Position numbers and translations under genes: made by a program. 64,000 nt of DNA from Salegentibacter sp. (GTDB lineage: Bacteria; Bacteroidota; Bacteroidia; Flavobacteriales; Flavobacteriaceae), in assembly GCA_017795085.1 (NCBI GenBank), contig CP051246.1, forward strand, positions 124,001-188,000, read 5' to 3'. Shown piece by piece: positions 1 to 9,507 of the stretch (its first letter is position 1; each line of letters opens with the position of its first letter). Under the pieces are notes generated by a model. It saw only the letters and a program-made list of their open reading frames with translations, ran no database searches and was not told the origin of the DNA.

Positions 1-367
1 AATGTTCATTGTCGCGGCAAAGTATTTTGAGAAAAATAGACCAGTTTCCGGTAGTATAGTGGCATTCAATCACTTCAGTAATTTCACTCAGTTTTTTTAC
101 CGCCTGTGGGTTGCTCACGGCCTTATCAAGATAGACCCCCACAAAAGCCATGGTTTTGTAACCTAAAATGCGGGGGTCTATTATTAATTTTGAACCTTCT
201 ATAAGGCCGCTTTTTTCGAGTTTTCGTAAACGTTGATGTACTGCCGCCCCGGTTATACCAATACTTCTGGCGATTTCTAAAATAGGTTTTTTAGCATCTT
301 CCATTAAATAATTAAGGATGGTTTTGTCAATACCATCAACAACTACGTTTTCGTTTACTACTTTCAT
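1..367 (-). CDS. Lrp/AsnC family transcriptional regulator, 3' end cut by window edge
   Basis: My reading of the minus strand from the ATG at 365-367 gives about 122 codons that run off the window. The N-terminal part is a winged helix-turn-helix of AsnC type (LEIARSIGITGAAVHQRLRKL, about residues 29-48, contains the HTH). The start of the RAM/ligand-sensing domain follows (VGVYLDKAV, then EVIECHYTTGNWSIFLKI). Lrp/AsnC proteins sense amino acids and control their metabolism. The gene begins 31 nt after the stop of the saccharopine dehydrogenase-like gene on the same strand, so the two are probably cotranscribed. A role in control of lysine-related metabolism is inference from that neighbour. 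Confidence 0.88.
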   Translation of the reverse strand, partial: MKVVNENVVVDGIDKTILNYLMEDAKKPILEIARSIGITGAAVHQRLRKLEKSGLIEGSKLIIDPRILGYKTMAFVGVYLDKAVSNPQAVKKLSEITEVIECHYTTGNWSIFLKILCRDNEH

Positions 368-398
368 TAGGTTGGGTTTGGTTAAGCTAAAGTAAGCA

Positions 399-1772
399 TT
401 AATTGCCAACCGCTCCAAAAGGGCTATAACCCAAATATTCGGTTTCCAGCTCTTTAAATACAATGCCATGATTTTCAAGTTCCTTTAGAATAGAACCGTA
501 AACTTCTTTTTTGATGGGAAGCTGAACGCCCGGGGTGGTAATTTCACCATTTAGGATTTTTAAGGCAGCAATAGCAACCGGCAGGCCTACGGTTTTTGCC
601 ATAGCGGTTTCATTTTGGTTTTTACCAATATGTACCATGGTTGAATCGATTTGTTTTCTCTTTCCATTTAATTCGTAACCAAACTTATGGTACATCACAA
701 TCATATCTTTGTCCTCAGGGGAGAGTAACCATTTTTCCATCAAAATTTTCTGAAGCGCCTGAGCAGGGGTAGCCTCTTTAATTCCGATTTTCTTTTCGGA
801 ATTAAATAAATCGAGTTCTATAAGTTTTTCCCACATAATATCATCCTGGTCAATTTTTAAATTATGCCGTAGTTTTAGCTCAACAGAATCGGTAGGGGAG
901 TAGGGCAGGAATGAATTTACAAAATCGCGGTAGCTCATAGTTTCTGAATCTTTCATCACAAAGCTATCGTCGGTCATACCCAGTTGCACAAACATATTCC
1001 AGGCTCTGCTGAAACCTACTTTTCTTATAGTCCCACGAAAAAGGGTAAGCACGTTTTCCAGGCCGTAGATGCTCATATAATCCAGGGAATTCCGGTTGGC
1101 ATAGCCTTCAAATTTTCCGTAACCGGGTACTTCCAGAAATTCTGTTCTGCGAAATAAACGGTGATAGGGAATGTATTTGTATTTTCCTTCCTGGATAAAT
1201 TCGGCCACGCCACCCTGGCCGGCCACCACTACATTCCGGGGATTCCAGGTAAATTTATAATTCCAGAGGTTGGTATCGCTCTCGGGTGCTACCAAGCCGC
1301 CGGTAAAAGATTCAAACGAAATCATTTTTCCGCCTTTCTCCCTAATTTTATCTATTACCTGCATCGCGCTCATGTGATCTATACCCGGATCTACGCCAAT
1401 TTCATTCATAAAAATCAGGCCTTTTTCCTTTACATTCGTGTCCAGAGCTTTCATTGCGGTGCTGATGTAAGACGCGGTGACCATATTTTTATTGAATTTG
1501 AGACAATCGCGCGCCACTTCAATATGAAACCTGGCCGGGAGCATGGAAATCACAATATCAGCTTTTTTAATAGCGTTTTCACGACTTTCATTATTAAAAA
1601 CATCAAGGCTAAACGCTTTACAAAGAGAATGATTTGGGGTAGCTTTTTTAGCACTTTCAAAGTCTATGTCGCAAATATTTAGAAAAATATCTTCCTTTTC
1701 GGCGTTTTTTAATAGGTGGCTAATTAGCACGGATGTAGATTTTCCGGCTCCTATTATTAAAATTTCTCGCAT
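399..1772 (-). CDS. Saccharopine dehydrogenase family protein (saccharopine reductase-like)
   Basis: A 457-residue protein with an N-terminal Rossmann fold (ILIIGAGKST at residues 4-13) and the long C-terminal saccharopine dehydrogenase domain. The segments ISMLPA, EIGVDPGIDHM and VGLPVAIAALKIL are typical of the Lys9-like group. These enzymes interconvert saccharopine with glutamate plus aminoadipate semialdehyde, using NAD(P). In bacteria they are mostly linked to lysine breakdown. Length is normal for the family. The gene precedes an Lrp/AsnC regulator by 31 nt and is divergent from the DUF423 gene. Exact substrate is not provable from sequence alone. Confidence 0.85.
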   Translation of the reverse strand: MREILIIGAGKSTSVLISHLLKNAEKEDIFLNICDIDFESAKKATPNHSLCKAFSLDVFNNESRENAIKKADIVISMLPARFHIEVARDCLKFNKNMVTASYISTAMKALDTNVKEKGLIFMNEIGVDPGIDHMSAMQVIDKIREKGGKMISFESFTGGLVAPESDTNLWNYKFTWNPRNVVVAGQGGVAEFIQEGKYKYIPYHRLFRRTEFLEVPGYGKFEGYANRNSLDYMSIYGLENVLTLFRGTIRKVGFSRAWNMFVQLGMTDDSFVMKDSETMSYRDFVNSFLPYSPTDSVELKLRHNLKIDQDDIMWEKLIELDLFNSEKKIGIKEATPAQALQKILMEKWLLSPEDKDMIVMYHKFGYELNGKRKQIDSTMVHIGKNQNETAMAKTVGLPVAIAALKILNGEITTPGVQLPIKKEVYGSILKELENHGIVFKELETEYLGYSPFGAVGN

Positions 1773-1818
1773 AATTTAAGTTATTTTTGTGTAGTGCTTC
1801 CGAAGATATTAAAACTTT

Positions 1819-2229
1819 ATGGTAAATAAAACAAGCAATATAGACTGGCGATTCTTTCTAACAGGAGTGGTTTTTGGACTTTTAGGAGTAATAATCGGTG
1901 CATTTGCCACTCATGGTTTAGCTCCCAAATTAGAGCTTCAGTCAATTTCTTCTTTTGAAACCGGAGTGCGTTATCAAATTTATCACGCGTTGTTACTATT
2001 ATTTCTTTCGGTTTTGCCCATTCAAAAATCCCATTCAAAAACGGCAGTTTATTACCTTTTACTCTTCGGAATTTTACTCTTTTCCGGCTCTATTTATCTA
2101 CTATCTACCAATACATTAACTTCAGTTGATTTTAGTACAATCGCATTAACGACCCCTATTGGAGGAAGTTTATTGATTTTTGCGTGGATAATCCTTCTTA
2201 AAATTGGAATAATGTTAAAAATAAAATAA
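1819..2229 (+). CDS. DUF423 family small membrane protein
   Basis: A 136-residue protein with about four hydrophobic segments (residues 10-30, 50-70, 75-95, 105-130). It carries the DUF423/YgdD hallmarks GAFATHGL near residue 32 and an FETGVRYQIYHAL segment near residue 47. The family is an inner-membrane protein of unknown function found across bacteria. The start lies 46 nt from the divergent saccharopine dehydrogenase-like gene. Function is unknown. Confidence 0.85.
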   Translation: MVNKTSNIDWRFFLTGVVFGLLGVIIGAFATHGLAPKLELQSISSFETGVRYQIYHALLLLFLSVLPIQKSHSKTAVYYLLLFGILLFSGSIYLLSTNTLTSVDFSTIALTTPIGGSLLIFAWIILLKIGIMLKIK

Positions 2230-2243
2230 TTCAAAAATAGGAG

Positions 2244-2273
2244 TTGTTGTTTCATTTTTGATTGCTAATTTTG
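2244..2273 (+). promoter_or_regulatory. Bacteroidota-type promoter for pckA
   Basis: TAATTTTG at 2266-2273 matches the TAnnTTTG -7 element. TTG at 2244-2246 or 2247-2249 gives a 19- or 16-nt spacer. It lies about 28 nt ahead of the pckA ATG. The assignment is by pattern only. Confidence 0.5.
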
Positions 2274-2301
2274 TTTATAACAAACCACACACTTTTATTT
2301 T

Positions 2302-3903
2302 ATGTTAGCTCAAACCCAATTTACGAAAACGATTTCGTTAAAAAAATACGGGATCAAAAATGCGACAGTTCACTATCAATTAAACCCTGAAAATTTAGAA
2401 GAGATTACGCTTAAAAAAGCTCAGGGAAAAAAGACAGCTTTTGATGCCCTGGCAATCAACACAGGTAAATTTACCGGCCGTTCCCCAAAAGATCGTTTTA
2501 TTGTAAAGGATCAACTCACTAAAGACAAGGTTTGGTGGGGCGATATCAATATTCCTTTTGATACTGATAAGTTTGATTTGCTTTATAAAAAAATCACCGA
2601 TTACCTGTCAGGAAAAGAAATTTTTGCCCGTGATGCTTATGCATGTGCTGATAAAGATTGCCGCTTAAATATTAGGTTTATTACCGAATATGCCTGGTCT
2701 AATCTTTTTGTATACAATATGTTTTTAAGGCCGGAAGAAGAGGAACTGGAGACTTTTGAATCCGATTGGCTGGTACTAAATGCTCCGGGTTTTAAAGCTA
2801 ATCCTGAAATTGATGGCACACGTGCTGAGAATTTTGCCATTCTTAATTTCAGCAAAAAAATAGCTTTAATTGGCGGGACAGGTTATACCGGTGAGATTAA
2901 AAAAGGAATTTTCTCTGCGCTAAACTTACTGCTACCGGTTTATAAAAATACATTACCCATGCACTGCTCGGCCAATGTTGGAGAAGATGGGGATACTGCT
3001 ATTTTCTTTGGCCTCTCAGGAACCGGGAAAACCACCCTCTCTGCCGATTCATCACGAAAATTAATAGGGGATGATGAACATGGCTGGACCCGGAAAAATA
3101 CCATCTTTAATTTTGAAGGTGGGTGTTATGCCAAGGTGGTTAACCTTACAGAAGAACAGGAATCCGATATTTACCGGGCGATAAAAACTGGTGCTCTTTT
3201 AGAAAATGTAATTGTGGCAAAAGATGGCAGTGTTGATTTTACTAATACATCTATTACCCAAAATACACGAGTGAGTTATCCGCTACATCATATTAAAAAT
3301 ATTGCAGAACCTTCAATAGCTGAAAATCCGAAAAATATTTTCTTTTTAACCGCTGATGCTTTTGGGGTTTTACCTCCCATTAGCAAGCTTACGCCCGGCC
3401 AGGCGGCATATCATTTTATAAGTGGTTACACAGCTAAAGTGGCCGGTACCGAAGCGGGGATTGATGAGCCGGTTCCTAGTTTTTCGGCCTGTTTTGGTGC
3501 GCCTTTTATGCCTTTACACCCTACAAAATATGCAGAGATGTTAAGTGCAAAAATGAAAGAAAACGGGGTAAATGTATGGCTTGTTAATACAGGTTGGACA
3601 GGCGGACCATATGGTACCGGTAGTAGGGTGAAATTAAGATATACTCGTGCGATGATTAATACCGCGATGGATGGAAAGCTGAATAAGGTTTCTTATAAAA
3701 CCCATGAGGTTTTTGGATTACATATGCCGAAAACCTGTGAAAATGTTCCTGCTGAGGTTTTGTCGCCACGAAGTACTTGGGCGGATAAAACAGCCTATGA
3801 TAAAAAAGCTATGACACTGGCCGATTCGTTTAAAAATAATTTTAAAAAATTTGAAACTTATGCCAATGCTGAAATTTTATCCGGCGGGCCGGTTTCAAAG
3901 TAG
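2302..3903 (+). CDS. pckA: Phosphoenolpyruvate carboxykinase (ATP)
   Basis: A 533-residue cytosolic enzyme that converts oxaloacetate plus ATP to phosphoenolpyruvate, CO2 and ADP, the first step of gluconeogenesis. Family motifs are all present: TGRSPKDRF near residue 58, the P-loop GLSGTGKTT near residues 237-245, the metal-binding GDDEHGW near residue 257, and LTPGQAAYHFISGYT in the C-terminal half. Length is normal. It is monocistronic, with a good upstream promoter match and a strong terminator hairpin just downstream. Confidence 0.98.
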   Translation: MLAQTQFTKTISLKKYGIKNATVHYQLNPENLEEITLKKAQGKKTAFDALAINTGKFTGRSPKDRFIVKDQLTKDKVWWGDINIPFDTDKFDLLYKKITDYLSGKEIFARDAYACADKDCRLNIRFITEYAWSNLFVYNMFLRPEEEELETFESDWLVLNAPGFKANPEIDGTRAENFAILNFSKKIALIGGTGYTGEIKKGIFSALNLLLPVYKNTLPMHCSANVGEDGDTAIFFGLSGTGKTTLSADSSRKLIGDDEHGWTRKNTIFNFEGGCYAKVVNLTEEQESDIYRAIKTGALLENVIVAKDGSVDFTNTSITQNTRVSYPLHHIKNIAEPSIAENPKNIFFLTADAFGVLPPISKLTPGQAAYHFISGYTAKVAGTEAGIDEPVPSFSACFGAPFMPLHPTKYAEMLSAKMKENGVNVWLVNTGWTGGPYGTGSRVKLRYTRAMINTAMDGKLNKVSYKTHEVFGLHMPKTCENVPAEVLSPRSTWADKTAYDKKAMTLADSFKNNFKKFETYANAEILSGGPVSK

Positions 3904-3951
3904 TGGTTCCTTTTTAGGAATTAATAATAGTTGCTTAGTTTAATTTGGATC

Positions 3952-3983
3952 AAAAAATCCGGTGTTTCGGCACCGGATTTTTT
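3952..3983 (+). terminator. Intrinsic terminator after pckA
   Basis: An inverted repeat ATCCGGTG / CACCGGAT with a 6-nt TTTCGG loop, flanked by an A-run and a T-run. It could work in both directions. Confidence 0.85.
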
Positions 3984-4001
3984 ATTGAAGTATTTTTATC
4001 T

Positions 4002-4094
4002 CCACCAGTGGATCTAATACCCCGATACTTTTCTTGATCGAGAAAAGTTTTTCCAATATATACCTCGTGGGCTTGCCCCGAGGTTGTTGATTAG
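4002..4094 (-). repeat. Dispersed structured repeat R1, copy A (3' of hemD)
   Basis: About 93 nt similar to 41859-41953 and to parts of 57391-57458 and 61491-61524. It contains two palindromes: ACTTTTCT / AGAAAAGT (4027-4048) and CCTCG / CGAGG (about 4063-4083). It begins 2 nt after the hemD stop when read on the minus strand. It has no coding potential. Confidence 0.65.
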
Positions 4095-4095
4095 T

Positions 4096-4842
4096 TTATT
4101 TCTTATTCATTTCAGCAATGTATTTATTCAAAGCCATTGTCATAGAAGGGGTATCAGGCGTTGGAGCCTTAATGTTCACGGTTAAGCCATGCTCTTTGGC
4201 TGCTTTAATAGTAGTATTTCCAAATACAGCTATTCGGGTGTTATTTTGTTTGAAATCCGGAAAATTTTCAAATAAAGATTTAATTCCACTTGGACTAAAG
4301 AACACCAGAATATCATAGGTTACATCACGTAAATCAGATAAATCGCTTACCACGGTTCTGTAAAAAGTGGCCTGCTTCCATTCAACCTCCAGCTTGTTCA
4401 TGATTTTTGGCACATCAGGTTTCAGCATATCTGAAGATGGCAACAAAAACTTCTCGTTTTTATATTTTTTAATCAATGGGGAAAGTTCAGCAAAGGTACG
4501 TTTCCCAACATAAATCTTACGTTTGCGATATACCACATATTTTTGCAGATAATAGGCCACAGCTTCGCTCAGGCAAAAATATTTCAGGGCATCGGGAACT
4601 TTATAGCGCATTTCTTCAGCAATTCTAAAGAAATGGTCAACCGAGTTCCGACTGGTAAGTATGATGGCGGTATATTTAGTAAGGTCTACTTTTTGCTTTC
4701 TAACTTCTTTAGAAGAAACTCCTTCTACGTGGATAAAGGGAATGAAATCAATTTTTACGCGTTGTTTTTCCTCAAGCTCAAAATAAGGTGAATTCTCTAC
4801 TTTAGGTTCTGGCTGAGAAACCAAAATTGTTTTCACTTTCAT
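4096..4842 (-). CDS. hemD: Uroporphyrinogen-III synthase
   Basis: A 248-residue protein of the two-domain HemD fold, which cyclises hydroxymethylbilane to uroporphyrinogen III in heme and siroheme synthesis. Recognisable segments are AIILTSRNSVDHFF near residue 60, VGKRTFAEL in the middle, and DILVFFSPSGIKSLFENF followed by AVFGNTTIKAA in the C-terminal half. The family is poorly conserved, so the call leans also on the flavobacterial arrangement of hemD next to a DUF4271 gene, seen here 25 nt upstream. Length is normal. Confidence 0.9.
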   Translation of the reverse strand: MKVKTILVSQPEPKVENSPYFELEEKQRVKIDFIPFIHVEGVSSKEVRKQKVDLTKYTAIILTSRNSVDHFFRIAEEMRYKVPDALKYFCLSEAVAYYLQKYVVYRKRKIYVGKRTFAELSPLIKKYKNEKFLLPSSDMLKPDVPKIMNKLEVEWKQATFYRTVVSDLSDLRDVTYDILVFFSPSGIKSLFENFPDFKQNNTRIAVFGNTTIKAAKEHGLTVNIKAPTPDTPSMTMALNKYIAEMNKK

Positions 4843-4867
4843 ATATCAGTACTTTTATTTGTCCTTT

Positions 4868-5527
4868 TTATATCGTAAATAGCTTGTACAAAATAAAATA
4901 AGGGGCAATTTCGAGAGCGCAAAGGTACAAAATAAAATAGAACCAATTAGTGCTAATTATTTTTTGATTTTTACGATAAATAAGTGCCAGGCTAATTAGG
5001 TTGGTGAAAATTAGTATACCTAGTAAAATGTAAATAGCTGCTGCCCCGGCAGCAAAGGAATAATAATAAAGAAGTAGAGGGAAGAGCAATAGTAATCCCG
5101 TATAATTTTTATGACTTAATTTCTGGTAGATATAATAATCTATATCCTCATCAATGTTAAAAATGTTAGCAATTATTTTTTCAATTCCTATTTTTAACAA
5201 AACAAAACTAATATATGCCGTGGCAATCCTAATAAACAAAATTAGGGGGGTGTTAAATGATTCGGCAGGCCAAGCCAGTTTTAATATTAAGTAAATAAGC
5301 AGGGAAACCGAAAGTACATTTACGGCTAACATTAATATGTTAAAAGGATGAAAAGCTTTGTATTCCTTCCCTTTAAACAATATAAATTTGTTGGAGGTAA
5401 GTAGAGATACAAAGTCTGTAAAGCGTTGTGGATACAGGTGTTTTGTAAGGCTTATAATGATGAGTGCTAGTAAAAATACCAGACTTGCCCAGTCTAATGA
5501 TTCCGCATGTCGTTCTATAGCCTGCAA
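4868..5527 (-). CDS. DUF4271 family membrane protein
   Basis: A 219-residue protein with about six hydrophobic segments (near residues 14-30, 66-90, 95-115, 135-155, 160-180, 195-215). It matches the Bacteroidota-specific DUF4271 family, which commonly precedes hemD. It starts 95 nt from the divergent mannosyltransferase gene and probably forms an operon with hemD, given the 25-nt gap. Function is unknown. Confidence 0.85.
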   Translation of the reverse strand: MQAIERHAESLDWASLVFLLALIIISLTKHLYPQRFTDFVSLLTSNKFILFKGKEYKAFHPFNILMLAVNVLSVSLLIYLILKLAWPAESFNTPLILFIRIATAYISFVLLKIGIEKIIANIFNIDEDIDYYIYQKLSHKNYTGLLLLFPLLLYYYSFAAGAAAIYILLGILIFTNLISLALIYRKNQKIISTNWFYFILYLCALEIAPYFILYKLFTI

Positions 5528-5622
5528 TGGAATTATTTTTTGACAAAGGTAGAATTTTGCGTTGCAAATTCAGACCTAAATGAATATTTAAAATGCCTAC
5601 ATTTGCGCAAAATTAATACAGG

Positions 5623-6354
5623 ATGACCAAGGGGATAATTATTATACCCACCTTTAATGAAATTGAGAATATTGAGCGTTTAATAAGAAACGTCTTTTCA
5701 CAACACCGAAAATTTCATATTTTGGTAGTAGATGATAATTCCCCGGATGGGACTGCCGCTTGTGTAAGGACATTGCAAGCCGAGTTTCACGACAGCTTGT
5801 TTCTGGAAGAACGAACTGGTAAACAAGGCTTGGGAACTGCTTATATTCATGGTTTTAAATGGGCACTTTCCCGGGATTATGAATTTGTGTTTGAAATGGA
5901 TGCCGATTTTTCTCATAATCCCAACGATCTTATACGTTTGTACAACAGTTGTAAACGCGGTGGTGCCGATGTAGCAATAGGTTCACGCTATATTACCGGC
6001 GTTAACGTTATTAACTGGCCCATGAGCCGGGTGTTAATGTCCTGGCTGGCCTCAAAATACGTACGCTATATTACCGGTATGGATATTCATGATACCACGG
6101 CCGGTTTTGTTTGTTACCGGCGTGAGGTATTAGAAAAAATTAAACTGGATGAAATTCAGTTTGTAGGTTATGCCTTTCAAATTGAAATGAAATTTAAAGC
6201 ATATCTAAAGGATTTTAAATTAGTTGAAGTTCCCGTAATTTTTACCGACAGGACTAAAGGAACTTCTAAAATGAGTGGCGGCATTATTTCAGAAGCCGTT
6301 TTTGGGGTAATAACGATGAAGATTAAAAGTCTTTTTAAGAAGAAAAAAATATAA
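5623..6354 (+). CDS. Polyprenol monophosphomannose synthase (GT2 family)
   Basis: A 243-residue GT-A glycosyltransferase. The nucleotide-sugar site starts IIIPTFNEIENI near residue 6, VVDDNSPDGT follows near residue 39, and the DXD-type motif is FEMDADFSHNP near residue 95. Dolichyl/polyprenyl-phosphate mannose synthases use GDP-mannose to make a lipid-linked mannose donor at the membrane. The length without C-terminal membrane segments fits the soluble bacterial type. Its TAA overlaps the ATG of the dihydroorotase gene by 1 nt, so the two are translationally coupled. Confidence 0.92.
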   Translation: MTKGIIIIPTFNEIENIERLIRNVFSQHRKFHILVVDDNSPDGTAACVRTLQAEFHDSLFLEERTGKQGLGTAYIHGFKWALSRDYEFVFEMDADFSHNPNDLIRLYNSCKRGGADVAIGSRYITGVNVINWPMSRVLMSWLASKYVRYITGMDIHDTTAGFVCYRREVLEKIKLDEIQFVGYAFQIEMKFKAYLKDFKLVEVPVIFTDRTKGTSKMSGGIISEAVFGVITMKIKSLFKKKKI

Positions 6355-7697
6355 TGAAGCAGGTCTTAATCAAAAATGCACGCATTGTTAATGAAGGCAA
6401 CATCAAAGAAGCTGATGTTTATGTTGAAAATGGAATAATTGCAGAAATAGCTGAAACCATCAGTGCTAAATCACCCAATGTTCAAATATTTGATGCTGAA
6501 GGTACACATTTGTTACCCGGTATTATTGATGATCAGGTTCATTTTAGGGAACCCGGTCTAATGCATAAAGAAACCATTGAAGCTGGTTCGAAGGCAGCAG
6601 TGGCCGGAGGCATTACCTCTTTTATTGAAATGCCCAATACGCTGCCGCAAACTACTACCATTGAAAAACTGGAGGAAAAATTTACTCTGGCAGCTGAAAA
6701 GTCTTATGCCAATTATTCTTTTATGTTTGGTGGGACGAACGATAACCTGGAAGAAATTTTAAAAGTAAACCCTAAAACCACTGCGGCCCTGAAATTATTC
6801 CTGGGTTCTTCTACCGGAAATATGCTGGTAGATGATGAAAAAGTGCTGGAAGAAATCTTCAGCAAGTCGCCTTTGCTTATTTGTACGCATTGTGAAGATG
6901 AAGAAACAATTCGGGAAAACCTGCAGCAATATATGGAACGCTATGGCGATGATATCCCGGTAGAACTACATCCTAAAATAAGAAGTGAAGAAGCTTGTTA
7001 TAAATCGTCTTCAAGAGCAGTGGCCCTGGCTAAAAAAACCGGTGCGCGTTTGCACGTTTTTCATCTTTCCACCGGGAAAGAGCTGGAACTTTTTAGTAAT
7101 AAAAAACCCCTGAAAGATAAAAAAATAACCAGTGAGGTTTGTATTCATCACCTTTGGTTTAACGATACCGATTATGCTAAAAAAGGCACGATGATTAAAT
7201 GGAACCCGGCGGTAAAAACCGAACAGGATCAACAGGCTTTGTTACAGGGGCTTTTAGACGATTATATTGATGTGGTAGCTACCGATCACGCCCCGCATAC
7301 CAAAGAAGAAAAGAAAAACGTATATACCAAGGCCCCCAGTGGCGGGCCTTTGGTGCAACATGCTTTACCGGCTATGCTGCAAATGCATCATCGCGGTCAG
7401 ATTTCTCTGGAAAAAATAGTAGAAAAAATGTGCCATAACCCGGCCATTCTTTTTCAAATTAAAGATCGGGGTTATATAAGAGAAGGCTATAAGGCCGATT
7501 TGGTTTTAGTAGATTTAAATGCACCCTGGGCCGTACAACCCGATAATATATTGTACAAATGCGGTTGGTCTCCTTTTGAAGGGGTGACTTTTAAATCGCG
7601 GGTAACCCATACCTTTGTAAATGGAAATTTAGTGTACCGCAATTTTAAACACCAAGCCTTTACAAAAGTGGCCCAAAGATTGGAGTTTGATCGTTAA
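6354..7697 (+). CDS. pyrC: Dihydroorotase
   Basis: A 447-residue amidohydrolase that interconverts carbamoyl aspartate and dihydroorotate in pyrimidine synthesis. Visible motifs are PGIIDDQVHFREPG near residue 55, the metal-bridging lysine region ALKLFLGSSTG near residue 143, CTHCEDEE near residue 178, FHLST near residue 236 and ATDHAPHT near residue 310. The usual HxH of type I enzymes reads QVH here. I recall the same Gln in other Bacteroidota dihydroorotases, so this is probably a lineage trait. It overlaps the upstream mannosyltransferase by 1 nt. Confidence 0.95.
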   Translation: MKQVLIKNARIVNEGNIKEADVYVENGIIAEIAETISAKSPNVQIFDAEGTHLLPGIIDDQVHFREPGLMHKETIEAGSKAAVAGGITSFIEMPNTLPQTTTIEKLEEKFTLAAEKSYANYSFMFGGTNDNLEEILKVNPKTTAALKLFLGSSTGNMLVDDEKVLEEIFSKSPLLICTHCEDEETIRENLQQYMERYGDDIPVELHPKIRSEEACYKSSSRAVALAKKTGARLHVFHLSTGKELELFSNKKPLKDKKITSEVCIHHLWFNDTDYAKKGTMIKWNPAVKTEQDQQALLQGLLDDYIDVVATDHAPHTKEEKKNVYTKAPSGGPLVQHALPAMLQMHHRGQISLEKIVEKMCHNPAILFQIKDRGYIREGYKADLVLVDLNAPWAVQPDNILYKCGWSPFEGVTFKSRVTHTFVNGNLVYRNFKHQAFTKVAQRLEFDR

Positions 7698-7839
7698 ATG
7701 AAGTGCTGAAAGCTTAAAAAGTTTTTGAATGTTTGTTGTAAGCCATAATTGTACAGTGAGCCTGAAGTTGATTGATGGTCTAATTGTATAAATTTTTGAT
7801 TTTAAATATTTTAAGGTCCCCGGAGAAATTCGGGATAAG

Positions 7840-7863
7840 GTCTGAAATGAAATCAGTATGACG
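7840..7863. repeat. GTCAT-type palindromic repeat R2 (degenerate copy)
   Basis: On the minus strand it begins CGTCATACTGATTTCATTTCAG, of the same kind as copies at 26449, 27757, 41042 and 41092. It lies in the 226-nt gap between pyrC and the DUF4296 gene, which otherwise shows no gene. Confidence 0.4.
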
Positions 7864-7923
7864 TAAAAATGGATATTATTACTAATAACAGATAACCAAA
7901 AAAGTTTTGTTGTAACTAAGAAA

Positions 7924-8418
7924 ATGCAAAAATACCTTTACATAATTTTCGGAATGTTGATGCTTTTGAGCTGCCAAAATATAGAACGCAGTGAAAAGCC
8001 CGACAATCTTATTCCGGAAGGTAAAATGGTTGACGTGCTTACCGAAATTTCCCTGTTGAATTCAGCACGGAATTTTAATAAAAGAATCTTTGAAAACACT
8101 GGGATAACCCCTGAGAAATATATCTATGAAAAATTTGATATAGATAGTCTTCAATTTGAGCGCAGCAGTAATTTTTATGCCGAAAATTATGATAAATATG
8201 ATAAGATTTACAGTCGGGTAAAAGATCGGCTCGATTCAATGAAGATTAAGTTAGACTCGATACAGGAAGAAGAACACCGTATACAGGATTCCCTGGCAGT
8301 AGAAAGAAAAAAAGCAGATTCCCTTAAGCTTGATTCCTTAACCATTGATTCATTAAAAGTAGAGCAGATCCCCATGTTAGACAGTATTGGTGATCCGGCT
8401 ACGATTAAGGTTCCTTAA
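7924..8418 (+). CDS. DUF4296 domain lipoprotein
   Basis: A 164-residue exported protein. The signal peptide ends in an LLSC lipobox (Cys near residue 17). The DUF4296 core follows (VDVLTEISLLNSARN near residue 40, then EKYIYEKFDIDSLQF). The last 60 residues are a charged, probably coiled-coil tail with recurring LDSI/LDSL and DSLK units. DUF4296 proteins are found in this neighbourhood in flavobacteria, next to dihydroorotase and an NAD-dependent epimerase. Function is unknown. Its 3' end overlaps the convergent epimerase gene by 14 nt. Confidence 0.85.
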   Translation: MQKYLYIIFGMLMLLSCQNIERSEKPDNLIPEGKMVDVLTEISLLNSARNFNKRIFENTGITPEKYIYEKFDIDSLQFERSSNFYAENYDKYDKIYSRVKDRLDSMKIKLDSIQEEEHRIQDSLAVERKKADSLKLDSLTIDSLKVEQIPMLDSIGDPATIKVP

Positions 8419-9424
8419 ACTCTGATTTAAATATTTCTCCAGTTTCTGAAATTACTTTTTCTATGGGAGTAAATTCAAAATCCAACTGATTTTCAATTTT
8501 TTCACTGCTAAATTGAGTATTTTCATTAAAGCTTTTTACGGTTGCTAGTGCCAGACTGCGTTTCAGGCCTAAGAAGCTTCCCATTTTTTGAAATACCCAG
8601 CCCCACCAGAGCATCCATTTTTTTAATTTGTATTTGGGTTTTTTCTTATTCAGGGCTGTAGCGCTTTGATGTAATACCGTTTTAAAACTTAAATTTTCAG
8701 CTACAAGAATGTATTTTTCATTTTTAATACTAGTATTCATCAATTTTAGTGCGGCATTTGCCACATCATTAACGCCCACAAAACCGGTGATTTTTTCAAA
8801 ATAAAATGGCATACCGTGATGAATTCGGCTAAAAATTAATCCGCTTCCGGAACCCCAAAAGCCGGGGCCTATAATGATACCCGGGTTTACAATAACCACC
8901 GGAACGCCTTCCTGGGAGGCCCGCCAGACTTCAATCTCAGCCCCGTATTTAGAAATTGCATAATCTGTATGATTGTTTTCAGGATTCCAGGCTATTTCTT
9001 CAGTTATAGGCTTTTTGTTAAGGCTTTTACCTACAGCGGCAACACTACTTATATAACATAACTTTTTAATATTATAGGCAATACATAAATTAGCGATATT
9101 CGCTGTGCCTTCAATATTGATTTTTCGAAGTTGGGCTATATCAGCAGGGTCAAAAGAAACCAAAGCGGCACAGTGATAAACCTCACTAACGTCCTTAAAA
9201 GCCTTTTCCAGAGCGGGAATATCAGTAATATCGGCTTTTATCCATTCAATGATTTTTAGCCGTATTTCAACCTCTTCTTTGTTGGCGTAATAGGCAAAAA
9301 CTTTTCGGGTTTTCTCAAGACTATCTTCATGACGGTAAATAGCACGTATTTTTTGCTTTTTTGCCGTGAGTTGAAATAATAAATGCGAACCGACAAGGCC
9401 GGTACCTCCTGTAACTAAAATCAT
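8405..9424 (-). CDS. NAD-dependent epimerase/dehydratase family protein
   Basis: A 339-residue extended short-chain dehydrogenase. The NAD-binding motif is ILVTGGTGLVGSHLL at residues 2-16. DITDIPALEKAF marks the adenine pocket near residue 65. The catalytic Ser and YxxxK are in CYISSVAAVG near residue 123 and DYAISKYGAE near residue 153. The C-terminal region resembles dihydroflavonol-reductase-like members. The substrate is unknown. It is convergent with, and overlaps by 14 nt, the DUF4296 gene, and is divergent from tyrS. Confidence 0.88.
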   Translation of the reverse strand: MILVTGGTGLVGSHLLFQLTAKKQKIRAIYRHEDSLEKTRKVFAYYANKEEVEIRLKIIEWIKADITDIPALEKAFKDVSEVYHCAALVSFDPADIAQLRKINIEGTANIANLCIAYNIKKLCYISSVAAVGKSLNKKPITEEIAWNPENNHTDYAISKYGAEIEVWRASQEGVPVVIVNPGIIIGPGFWGSGSGLIFSRIHHGMPFYFEKITGFVGVNDVANAALKLMNTSIKNEKYILVAENLSFKTVLHQSATALNKKKPKYKLKKWMLWWGWVFQKMGSFLGLKRSLALATVKSFNENTQFSSEKIENQLDFEFTPIEKVISETGEIFKSEFKEP

Positions 9425-9507
9425 AGCGTAAATATAACGAAAGCACTTAGGAAAAATAAGGGATTATGGTATCTTTACGGCACTTTTTTGAGTAGAAAAC
9501 CAAAACT

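Noticed and set aside
1161..1682. 173-codon plus-strand frame
   Set aside because: It lies wholly inside the saccharopine dehydrogenase-like gene on the other strand and has no family pattern.
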